A DNA stretch of 41,121 nt from positions 1-41,121 of the forward strand of contig WTGA01000110.1 in the NCBI GenBank assembly GCA_011523765.1. The letters run 5' to 3'. Within the stretch, counting starts at the first letter, position 1, and each line of letters starts with the position of its first letter. This document shows, in pieces, positions 1 to 7,136 of the stretch. A program made the translations under genes and the position numbers. The notes beneath the pieces were generated by a model. It was given only the letters and a program-made list of their open reading frames with translations. It ran no database searches and was not told the origin of the DNA. The DNA comes from Gammaproteobacteria bacterium (GTDB lineage Bacteria; Pseudomonadota; Gammaproteobacteria; Arenicellales; Poriferihabitantaceae).

Positions 1-1111
1 CCTCGACCCCCAGAGCCCGGAGACCACGGACCATGCTGTGGATACGGTCACTTTCCTTCACGCGCAACTCTTCAGCCTGGGAAATCCGGGTGACCCCGGT
101 TGCACAGGCGGCCGCCACCGCCACCGCCGGGATTTCATCGATGGACAGGGCAATCTCCGATTTTCCGATTTCGATTCCTTTCAGGTGGGAGGTCCTGACC
201 ACGATGTCGGCAACCGGTTCGCAGCCGACCACCGATTCATTGATGAGCGATACGGAGCCGCCCATTCTCCGGAAGAGACGGATCACCCCGTTGCGGCTGG
301 GATTCATTCCCACCTGGTGCAGCCACAGTTCACTGTTTCGGCACAGCAGTCCCGCCAGCATGAAGAACGTGGCCGACGACAGGTCGGCCGGAACCTCGAT
401 ATCCTGGGCCGCCAGTGCCCCGCCCCCGTGTACGCTGATGGCCCGGCCCGACTGCTCGACCCGGCATCCAAATCCCCTGAGCATGCGCTCGGTATGGTCC
501 CGGGTCGGTGCATTTTCGGTGACCGTCGTCCTGCCCCGGGCATACAGGCCTGCCAGCAACACGGCAGACTTGACCTGCGCCGATGCCATGGGCGTGGTGT
601 ACCGGATGGGGTGCAACCGTGCCACCGGGTGCATGCGCAACGGCGGCTTTCCCTCCCGGGATTCAATCCTGGCCCCCATCCGGCCCAGCGGTTCAACAAT
701 CCTCCCCATGGGCCGGTTGCTGAGTGACCCGTCGCCGGTCAGGGTGGCCGGCCAGGGCTGGGCGCACAGGAGGCCCGCAAGCAGGCGGAATGCCGTCCCG
801 GAATTGCCCATATCGAGCCCGCTTTCCGGCTGCTGCAGGCCGTGCAGGCCCACGCCGTGGATTTCATAGTGGTTGTCTTCGGGCCGGCGGCCAAGGCGGG
901 TAATCGACACCCCCATTTTTCGAAATGCCCGAATGGTCGAGAGTACATCTTCGCCTTCCAGGATATTGCTGACCCGGGTCATCCCCCGGGAGATGGCCCC
1001 CAAAATCACCGCCCGGTGGGAAATGGACTTGTCTGCGGGCACCTTGACCTGTCCGGCAAGTCCAGCAGACGGGGAAACCCGGAATTTCATGCAGGAAGGG
1101 TCAGTGGGCAT
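1..1111 (-). CDS. aroA: 3-phosphoshikimate 1-carboxyvinyltransferase (EPSP synthase), 3' end beyond window
   Basis: EPSP synthase joins phosphoenolpyruvate to shikimate-3-phosphate in the shikimate pathway (cytoplasm). About 370 codons are present and the C-terminus lies beyond the left edge. Visible family blocks are PADKSISHRA near residue 26 (the PxxKSxSxR substrate loop), DMGNSGTAFRLLAG near residue 100, MASAQVKSAVLLAGL, TRDHTERML and a VKESDRI segment at the window edge. The glycine in GNSGTA sits where glyphosate-insensitive class II enzymes have alanine, so this looks like an ordinary sensitive form (inference). The ATG at 1111 is chosen because an in-frame stop lies at 1178-1180 and no other start codon falls between. 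No strong Shine-Dalgarno is seen. It follows tyrA in order and strand but is separated from it by an efflux module, and it has a promoter candidate of its own at 1377-1404. Confidence 0.95.
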   Translation of the reverse strand, partial: MPTDPSCMKFRVSPSAGLAGQVKVPADKSISHRAVILGAISRGMTRVSNILEGEDVLSTIRAFRKMGVSITRLGRRPEDNHYEIHGVGLHGLQQPESGLDMGNSGTAFRLLAGLLCAQPWPATLTGDGSLSNRPMGRIVEPLGRMGARIESREGKPPLRMHPVARLHPIRYTTPMASAQVKSAVLLAGLYARGRTTVTENAPTRDHTERMLRGFGCRVEQSGRAISVHGGGALAAQDIEVPADLSSATFFMLAGLLCRNSELWLHQVGMNPSRNGVIRLFRRMGGSVSLINESVVGCEPVADIVVRTSHLKGIEIGKSEIALSIDEIPAVAVAAACATGVTRISQAEELRVKESDRIHSMVRGLRALGVE

Positions 1112-1474
1112 CCCCGCCGTCCTGGCCGGACCGGGATTCCGTCCAGGGGGCCGGCTGCCCTTTCGGGGAGGCGTGCTTCACCGGCACCACCCCGGTTTCC
1201 CCGGGCCCTGCGGCCCCTCCACCCGCTGACCCGGCCTGCCCGGACGCGACGAGGGGGTTGCCGCATTGATCCCGATGTTTTCAGCCGGCCCGGCATCCAC
1301 CCCATCGCCAACCGGAGACTGCCCGCCCGGGGCGTCCACCGGGAGCCGGAATGTTTTGAGCCGTTTCATGGGTTCCATTATAGTTTGGTCGATGACGATT
1401 TCAAGCAAAATCCGGTACCCGGGAGCACCGGTGGCGTGTGCCGCCATGCGCCGGGTCCGGGACACCCCGGACGG
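1112..1474. other. 363-bp spacer between the lysR-type gene and aroA
   Basis: Apart from the aroA promoter candidate, I see no convincing gene. The minus-strand frame from 1465 to 1178 is open but rich in Gly, Pro and Arg in a way typical of GC-rich non-coding frames. The leader could hold an RNA element, but I recognise no known fold or aromatic leader peptide. Confidence 0.5.
1377..1404 (-). promoter_or_regulatory. sigma70-type promoter reading toward aroA
   Basis: On the minus strand TTGAAA (1404-1399) is followed after 16 nt by a perfect TATAAT (1382-1377). This near-consensus pair faces aroA and would give an untranslated leader of about 260 nt. It lies just downstream of the LysR gene stop at 1475. 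The match is seen directly; activity is inferred. Confidence 0.6.
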
Positions 1475-2365
1475 CTAGGGCGGGGTGTCCGCCTCAACCA
1501 GCAGCCAGTCATAAAAGGCCCTGATTTTTGGCCGGTCCAGAGTCCCGTGCTTGTAGACGATGTAATACGAATACGCCATGGACCGCTCCTTGGCAAATGG
1601 ACTGATCAGCCGTCCTGAGGCAAATTCATCGGTCAGCAGGATATCTGAACCGAGGGCCACCCCCTGGCCGTCAATGGCCGCCTGCAAGATGACATTGGCA
1701 TCGTCCATGGTGGTCCCGCGCTCCAGCAGGACATCTTCCACGCCCGCACGTTTCAGCCACATTGTCCACATCGAGTAGTCGTTTTCATGCAGCAGTTCAT
1801 GGTGGGCAAGGTCGTCCACGGTATTCAGGGGCCGGTCCGGTGTAATCAGTCTTGGGCTGCACACCGGCAGGACCCGGGTCCTCAGCAGCAATTTAGAATC
1901 CATGCTCTTCCAGTCGTCCTGCCCCCAACTGATCGCAATATCGATATCCGGGTTCTGGAAATCACCGGGATGGGGAGAATGGTGCAGCCTGAGGTCAATG
2001 TGGGGGTGCCGTGTCCAGAACCGGCTGAGCCGCACAGTCAACCATTTTGCCGAAAAATAGGGCGTCAGGCTGACATTCAAAATGCCGTCCTCCATTCCCT
2101 TCCTCAGGCGTTCGCTGGTTTCAGATATCTGGTGAAACGATTCCCCAACGATCGAATACAGGGTGTGGCCCTCCTGGGTGAGCTGCAGTTTACGTGTCAT
2201 GCGGACAAACAGCCGCACGCCCAGGTCCCTTTCCAGCACCTTGACCTGGTGGCTGATGGCCGCCTGTGTCACATTCAGCTCCCCCGCCGCACGGGTAAAG
2301 CTCAAATGTCTTGCCGCCGCTTCGAAAGCACGCAAGGCAATGGGAGGAGGCAGGTTCAGGGCCAT
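1475..2365 (-). CDS. LysR-family transcriptional regulator (GcvA-like)
   Basis: A 296-residue protein, the usual length of the family. Residues about 6-65 form the winged helix-turn-helix (ALRAFEAAARHLSFTRAAGE followed by LNVTQAAISHQVKVLE), and the rest matches the periplasmic-binding-like effector domain, including ISWGQDDW and a DDANVILQAAIDGQGVALG block typical of the GcvA/AmpR branch. It is divergent from the emrA/emrB pair, the classical arrangement for a LysR protein controlling its neighbour, and the two promoters share a dyad at 2411-2419. The effector cannot be told from sequence. The start is the ATG at 2365; no clear ribosome-binding site is seen. It sits between tyrA and aroA on the same strand as both. 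Confidence 0.92.
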   Translation of the reverse strand: MALNLPPPIALRAFEAAARHLSFTRAAGELNVTQAAISHQVKVLERDLGVRLFVRMTRKLQLTQEGHTLYSIVGESFHQISETSERLRKGMEDGILNVSLTPYFSAKWLTVRLSRFWTRHPHIDLRLHHSPHPGDFQNPDIDIAISWGQDDWKSMDSKLLLRTRVLPVCSPRLITPDRPLNTVDDLAHHELLHENDYSMWTMWLKRAGVEDVLLERGTTMDDANVILQAAIDGQGVALGSDILLTDEFASGRLISPFAKERSMAYSYYIVYKHGTLDRPKIRAFYDWLLVEADTPP

Positions 2366-2391
2366 GACTGATGGATTAGTTTGATTTGTGG

Positions 2392-2440
2392 ATATTATAA
2401 AAATAAATCGCTTGTCAAGGCGAGGGGAAAGGCGTATTTA
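2392..2440. promoter_or_regulatory. overlapping divergent promoters with CTTGTCAAG dyad
   Basis: Minus strand: TTGACA (2418-2413) with TAATAT (2397-2392), spacer 15, reads toward the LysR gene. Plus strand: TTGTCA (2412-2417) with TATTTA (2435-2440), spacer 17, reads toward emrA. Both -35 boxes fall in the short dyad CTTGTCAAG (2411-2419), so a protein bound there would touch both promoters. The surroundings (2391-2408) are very AT-rich for this genome. The motifs are seen; LysR binding is inferred. Confidence 0.5.
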
Positions 2441-2501
2441 TCAGCATACATGAACAAGGTTAATCATCCACCCCGGACCGCCATCCCCCGTACATGCAGC
2501 G

Positions 2502-3566
2502 ATGGAGTATCGTAAGACCAAAAGAGCGGTATTTCTGATCCTCATCCCTCTCATCGGCCTGGGCATTGCCGGATACGCCTACTACTCCGGCGGACGATAC
2601 GTGGTGACGGAAAACGCCTATGTCAAGGCGCATCTGATCCATATCAGCAGCAACATCGACGGACGTGTGATGGAGGTCCGCATCCACAGCAACCAGCGAG
2701 TCAGGAAAGGCGACCTGCTGTTCCGGATAGACCCGGAACCGGCCGAGATTGAATTAAGCGCCGCGATGGCGGAAATCGAGAATGTCCGATTGAGGATACA
2801 GTCCCTGAAATCCCAATACAAGCAGTCTTTGCTGGAAATCGACGATGCCCGGGAGCGGATCAGGTACCTGGCCTCGCTGCTCAAGCGCCAGGAAAAACTG
2901 AAGCAGCAGGGCCATGGGCTGGAAATCGACTACGACAAGGCCGGGCACGACCTCGAAATGGGGCAGCGCGCGCTCGCAGGTGCCCGTCACCGGGCATCCG
3001 CGGTGCTGGCCGAGCTGGGCGGCAAGCCGGACCTGCCCGCTGAAGACCATGCGCTGTTCCACGCCGTCCGGGCCAAGGCCGACAAGGCATTGCGGGATAT
3101 CCGGTCCACCTACATTTACGCCCCGACGGACGGCGTCCTGAGCAGGGTTTCGCTGGAAGCCGGCGAATACGTCGAAACCGGCCGCCATCTTTTTGCCATC
3201 GTGGAGACCGCAAAGGTGTGGGTGGAGGCCAACCTCAAGGAATCCCAGTTGACCCATCTGCGTGAAGGCCAGTCCGCCATGGTTACCGTCGATGCCTACC
3301 CCGACCGGCAGTTCAGGGCATCGGTCACCAGCCTGAGCCCCGCCACCGGTGCCGAATTCGCGGTCCTGCCCCCACAAAATGCGACCGGGAACTGGGTCAA
3401 GGTGGTACAGAGAATACCGGTCAGGCTGGACCTGGAACCGCCCCTGCCGGACCCGCCGTTGCGGGCCGGCATGACCACCCGGATCGCCATTGATACCCGC
3501 CACAAGCGCGCACTGCCCGGTTTTGTCAGAACGGTCATTGCCGGCCTGAACCGTGCAGAGGAATGA
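2502..3566 (+). CDS. emrA: EmrA/HlyD-type membrane fusion protein
   Basis: Periplasmic adaptor of a tripartite efflux pump, linking an inner-membrane MFS exporter to an outer-membrane TolC-like channel. It has 354 residues: a short cytoplasmic N-terminus, one membrane anchor at about residues 9-30, a first half-lipoyl segment (VTENAYVKAHLIHISSNIDG), a long coiled coil at about 85-150, a second lipoyl half (STYIYAPTDGVLSRVSLEAG) and a beta-barrel domain near TAKVWVEANLKESQL. These match EmrA rather than RND-type adaptors. The gene overlaps the next one by 14 nt, so the two are probably co-translated. No outer-membrane partner is encoded in the window. The ATG at 2502 has no obvious Shine-Dalgarno. 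Confidence 0.92.
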   Translation: MEYRKTKRAVFLILIPLIGLGIAGYAYYSGGRYVVTENAYVKAHLIHISSNIDGRVMEVRIHSNQRVRKGDLLFRIDPEPAEIELSAAMAEIENVRLRIQSLKSQYKQSLLEIDDARERIRYLASLLKRQEKLKQQGHGLEIDYDKAGHDLEMGQRALAGARHRASAVLAELGGKPDLPAEDHALFHAVRAKADKALRDIRSTYIYAPTDGVLSRVSLEAGEYVETGRHLFAIVETAKVWVEANLKESQLTHLREGQSAMVTVDAYPDRQFRASVTSLSPATGAEFAVLPPQNATGNWVKVVQRIPVRLDLEPPLPDPPLRAGMTTRIAIDTRHKRALPGFVRTVIAGLNRAEE

Positions 3567-5070
3567 CGCCGTTACCCCGGTTGCCGGGTCGGCAAAATGG
3601 CTGCTCGTCCTGTCGGCCATAGTCGGATCCAGCGTTTTCGAATTCGCCTGGACCATTGTCGGGGTGGCCCTTCCCCAGATGCAGGGGGCCTTCTCGGCCA
3701 CCGAGGACAAGGTCACCTGGGTGATGACCTCGTTCATGATGGGCTGTGCGGTGGCCATTGCCTGCATCGGCTGGCTCAGCGACCGCTTTGGCCGCAAACG
3801 GGTATTTATCCTGTCCATTGGCGGTTTCACCTTTACGCTGATCATGTGCGCCACCTCGAACACCCTGTTTGAGGAGTCATTCTGGCGATTTATGCAGGGT
3901 GCACTGGGTGCCGGAATCCTGCCTCTTGGCCAAGCCATCACCCTGGACGCCTTTCCTTCCGACCAGCAGGGACGGGCGACCGCGGTGTGGGGCAATGGAG
4001 TCGTGCTCGGCGGCATCATGGGACCCGTCATTGGCGGGGTGATCGTGGAGTATTTCAGCTGGCCATGGATATTCTGGCTGAATGTGCCGGTGGGGCTGCT
4101 TGCCCTGATCGGCGTCATCATTTATGTGCCCGAGATCGAGAGCGAACCGGAGCGGCCCATGGACTGGCTCGGCTTCTTCCTGCTGACAAGCGGCCTGGCA
4201 ACCTTGCAGATCATGCTGAATCGCGGAGAACGCCTTGACTGGTTCGAATCTCCGGAAATCCAGCTGGAAGCCCTGTACACCGCGGTTTCCCTGTACCTGT
4301 TCGTCGTGCACAGCTGGACCGCCCGGACTCCCTTTTTCCGGCCACAGCTGTTTTCGGACCGGAACTTCCTGACCGGGCAACTGTTCATCATGATCAATGG
4401 TGCACTGGCCATCCTGCCGCTTGTGCTGTTGCCCCTTCTGCTGCAGAACGTGGGCGGTTATCCGGCCATCACGGCAGGGGGGCTCATCATATTTCGCGGA
4501 ATCGGCCTGATCATCGGCCTGTCCATCATGACACAGATCTCGGACCGGGTTGACGGCCGCATCCTGCTGGTCACGGGATTGTTCATCATGGGGGTATCCG
4601 GGTGGGGGATGTCGGTCTGGACCGTCAATATTTCACCGTTTGACGTGATTTGGACCAATACCCTGCAGGGAGTCGCATCCGGTATCATTTATGTCCAGAT
4701 TACGGCGCTGGCCTTTTACTCCCTGCCCTCCCGGTTCCGGACAGAAGGGTTCGCGGTCTTTCACACCCTGTTTTTCGCCGGCAGTGCCATCGGGGTCGCC
4801 GGGATCGTATTCGTGCATACCCGCACGTCACAGATCAGTCATGCCAACCTGTCCGCATTCATCACGCCTTTCAGGGAGATTTTCAGCTTTTCCACCACCC
4901 CGGATGAATGGAGCCTCCATACCCTGTCCGGCCTGGAATCCATCCAGGAGGAACTGGCGCGTCAGGCCAGCATGATTGCCTACAACAACACCTTTTTTGC
5001 CGTGGCCATGCTGTCCTTTGTGGCCATCCCCTTTGCCGGCCTGTTCAGGCTGACCCGACGGCACGGGTGA
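3553..5070 (+). CDS. emrB: MFS drug exporter of the DHA2 (14-TM, EmrB) family
   Basis: Proton-driven inner-membrane exporter partnering EmrA; 505 residues with about 14 hydrophobic segments. Motif A is clear in the first cytoplasmic loop (WLSDRFGRKRVF), and a motif C-like stretch (GNGVVLGGIMGPVIGG) is followed by WPWIFWLNVPVG, both typical of EmrB. Translation is taken from the GTG at 3553, inside the end of emrA, because the sequence fits the family from there and no ATG occurs before the first membrane segment. This implies translational coupling. The substrate is unknown; EmrAB pumps usually export hydrophobic weak acids and uncouplers. It converges on tyrA with a 29-nt gap. Confidence 0.93.
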   Translation: MQRNDAVTPVAGSAKWLLVLSAIVGSSVFEFAWTIVGVALPQMQGAFSATEDKVTWVMTSFMMGCAVAIACIGWLSDRFGRKRVFILSIGGFTFTLIMCATSNTLFEESFWRFMQGALGAGILPLGQAITLDAFPSDQQGRATAVWGNGVVLGGIMGPVIGGVIVEYFSWPWIFWLNVPVGLLALIGVIIYVPEIESEPERPMDWLGFFLLTSGLATLQIMLNRGERLDWFESPEIQLEALYTAVSLYLFVVHSWTARTPFFRPQLFSDRNFLTGQLFIMINGALAILPLVLLPLLLQNVGGYPAITAGGLIIFRGIGLIIGLSIMTQISDRVDGRILLVTGLFIMGVSGWGMSVWTVNISPFDVIWTNTLQGVASGIIYVQITALAFYSLPSRFRTEGFAVFHTLFFAGSAIGVAGIVFVHTRTSQISHANLSAFITPFREIFSFSTTPDEWSLHTLSGLESIQEELARQASMIAYNNTFFAVAMLSFVAIPFAGLFRLTRRHG

Positions 5071-5099
5071 ACCCCCAGCCACGTCCTGCCGGGCCGGAA

Positions 5100-6005
5100 C
5101 TACCCGGACGGGGTCTTTCGTTTCTCCGTGATCCGGGAACGGGCCTGTTTCGCCGACGCATACATTTCTCCGATTCCGTTTCCGTTGTCCTGGTCGATCA
5201 TGCCGGCCAGGCGGTCAAGGTGCTGCTGGTACCGGGCAATATGCTCGAGCAGTTGCGGCTTGTTCATGAGGCAGATATCCCGCCACATTTCGGGGTCGGA
5301 AGACGCCGTGCGGGTAAAATCATACAGGCCTCCCGCCGCCATCCGGTAACATTCCTGGCGGTCCGGCGAAATCGACAGGAAATCCATCATCACATAGGCG
5401 AGCACATGGGGCAGGTGACTGGTCAGGGAGAGCACCCGGTCATGGTCTTCGACCCCCATCACATTCACCTCTCCACCGGTTGCGGTCCACATCCTCCGGA
5501 TGGTCCGGCAGGCTTCAGGACTGGTTTCCCGGACCGGGGTCAGGACGACCCGGTGGTTTTCGAAGAGTTCCGCACTCGCCGCATTGATCCCGGATTTTTC
5601 TTTTCCGGCAATGGGATGTCCCGGCACGAACCCGGTAAAACACGGACCCAGGGCATGCCGGGCGGCCTCCACAATCCCGCCCTTGACACTTCCCACATCC
5701 GTGATGATCTTGGTTTCGTCCATGCACGCTGAAACGGTTTTCAGGAGCTGGCGGATCGTGTGAACCGGTGTGGCCAGCACAATCACTTCGGCCTCGGCAA
5801 CCGCTTGCCGCGGATCGGACTGAATCTCATCGATGGCCCCGACCCGGAGTGCCCGTTCCAGGTTGGTCCGGGACCGGCCGACCCCGATAACCTTCCCCAC
5901 ATACCCCGCCTGCTTGAGTGCCAGGGCCAGAGAACCGCCAATCAGACCCACTCCAAAAATGGCCAGGGTGGAAATGCGGACCGAAGTGCGGGAACTCAAC
6001 GCCAA
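5100..6005 (-). CDS. tyrA: prephenate (or arogenate) dehydrogenase
   Basis: Oxidative decarboxylation of prephenate to 4-hydroxyphenylpyruvate for tyrosine synthesis. It has 301 residues. The N-terminal Rossmann fold shows GxGxxG at residues 18-23 (GVGLIG), the catalytic-domain block LTSHLPHVLAY carries the conserved histidines, and VPGHPIAGKEKSG is a family signature. It is monofunctional: neither a chorismate mutase domain (as in enteric TyrA) nor an AroA fusion (as in Pseudomonas) is present. It starts 6 nt after the pheA stop, so the two are one operon. NAD versus NADP and prephenate versus arogenate preference cannot be settled here. Confidence 0.94.
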   Translation of the reverse strand: MALSSRTSVRISTLAIFGVGLIGGSLALALKQAGYVGKVIGVGRSRTNLERALRVGAIDEIQSDPRQAVAEAEVIVLATPVHTIRQLLKTVSACMDETKIITDVGSVKGGIVEAARHALGPCFTGFVPGHPIAGKEKSGINAASAELFENHRVVLTPVRETSPEACRTIRRMWTATGGEVNVMGVEDHDRVLSLTSHLPHVLAYVMMDFLSISPDRQECYRMAAGGLYDFTRTASSDPEMWRDICLMNKPQLLEHIARYQQHLDRLAGMIDQDNGNGIGEMYASAKQARSRITEKRKTPSG

Positions 6006-6011
6006 TCTTCC

Positions 6012-7109
6012 TTACCGGGAAACGGAATAGGAACCCAGGTTTTTGAACAGGCCCGCTTCCACTTTCAACCGCTCCAGGGCCCGCGACACATGTTCCTCGT
6101 CCTGGTGTCCAACGATGTCGATGAAAAACAGGTAATCCCACAATTTGACCCGGGACGGCCGGGATTCTATTTTTGTCATGTCGATCTGCTCATCCAGCAG
6201 GGGGTTCAGCAGGTGCAGCAGCGCACCCGGACGGCTTCGGCAGGACAACAGCAAGCTGGTCTTGTCCTGGCCACTGGGGGGCGCGGAATGACTGGAAAGC
6301 ACCAGAAATCGGGTGGTATTGGCCGGTTCGTCCGCGATATTGGCTGCCAGCAGTTTCAGTCCGTACCGCTCGGCCGCAGTCGAACTGGCAATGGCGGCGG
6401 TATCGCCGTCTTCCGAAGCGATCCTCGCCGCTTCGGCATTGCTGCTTACCGGGATCAGTTCCGCATGGGGGCAATGCCGGTGCAGCCAGCGCTGGCACTG
6501 GCCCAGTGATTGGGTATGGGCGTAGATTTTCACGACCCGGTCCGGCCGGTCTCCTTTCCCCAGCAGGTTGTGCAGAATGCGCAAATTGATTTCCGAACAG
6601 ATGATCAGCGGCGTGGTCACCAGCCTGTCCAGCGTTCCGGAGACACCGCCTTCCGTCGAGTTTTCAATGGGCACCACGGCAAAATCGGTTTGCCCGGCTT
6701 CGGTCGCCTTGAAAACTTCCGCAATAGTGGGGAAATCCACCACACTGATGGTGCTGCCGAAATGGTGCCGGGCGGCGGCCTCCGTATAGGTGCCGGGCGG
6801 GCCAAGCACGGAAACGGACAATTCTGCCTCCAGGCCCCGGGTAATGGACAGGATTTCCCGGAACAGGGAGAGCAGGGAATCGTCATCCAGCAGTCCGTGG
6901 TGCACCGCCTGATTCCGTTCGCGAAGCCGGGCCAGCACCTGCGCTTCCCGTTCCGGCCGGTAGTAGGCCGGTTCATCCAGGGTCGCCTTGATTTCGGCGA
7001 TGGACCGGGCCGCCTTGAGCCGGTCATGCATCAGACCCAGGATATCGGTGTCAATCCGGTCAATCCGGTCCCGATAGACCTTGAGTTTTCGGTCGGAATC
7101 GGCGGTCAT
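6012..7109 (-). CDS. pheA: P-protein: chorismate mutase / prephenate dehydratase
   Basis: Bifunctional enzyme converting chorismate to prephenate and then to phenylpyruvate for phenylalanine synthesis. Its 365 residues match the family. Residues about 8-90 are an AroQ-type helical mutase (RDRIDRIDTDILGLMHDRLK). About 98-275 are the dehydratase, starting LGPPGTYTEAAARHHFG and ending with the catalytic NTTRFLVLS block. About 283-355 are an ACT domain with GALLHLL and ESRPSR, the site of phenylalanine feedback in relatives. An AGGAGA ribosome-binding site lies 5 nt before the ATG. It follows gyrA by 27 nt. serC, which often lies between gyrA and pheA, and hisC, often between pheA and tyrA, are absent here. 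Confidence 0.96.
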   Translation of the reverse strand: MTADSDRKLKVYRDRIDRIDTDILGLMHDRLKAARSIAEIKATLDEPAYYRPEREAQVLARLRERNQAVHHGLLDDDSLLSLFREILSITRGLEAELSVSVLGPPGTYTEAAARHHFGSTISVVDFPTIAEVFKATEAGQTDFAVVPIENSTEGGVSGTLDRLVTTPLIICSEINLRILHNLLGKGDRPDRVVKIYAHTQSLGQCQRWLHRHCPHAELIPVSSNAEAARIASEDGDTAAIASSTAAERYGLKLLAANIADEPANTTRFLVLSSHSAPPSGQDKTSLLLSCRSRPGALLHLLNPLLDEQIDMTKIESRPSRVKLWDYLFFIDIVGHQDEEHVSRALERLKVEAGLFKNLGSYSVSR

Positions 7110-7136
7110 GGCACTCTCCTGACAGACAACCCGGGC

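Noticed and set aside
2754..4121. A 455-codon minus-strand open frame opposite emrA and emrB
   Set aside because: Composition is that of an antisense shadow; the emrA and emrB proteins are clear on the plus strand.
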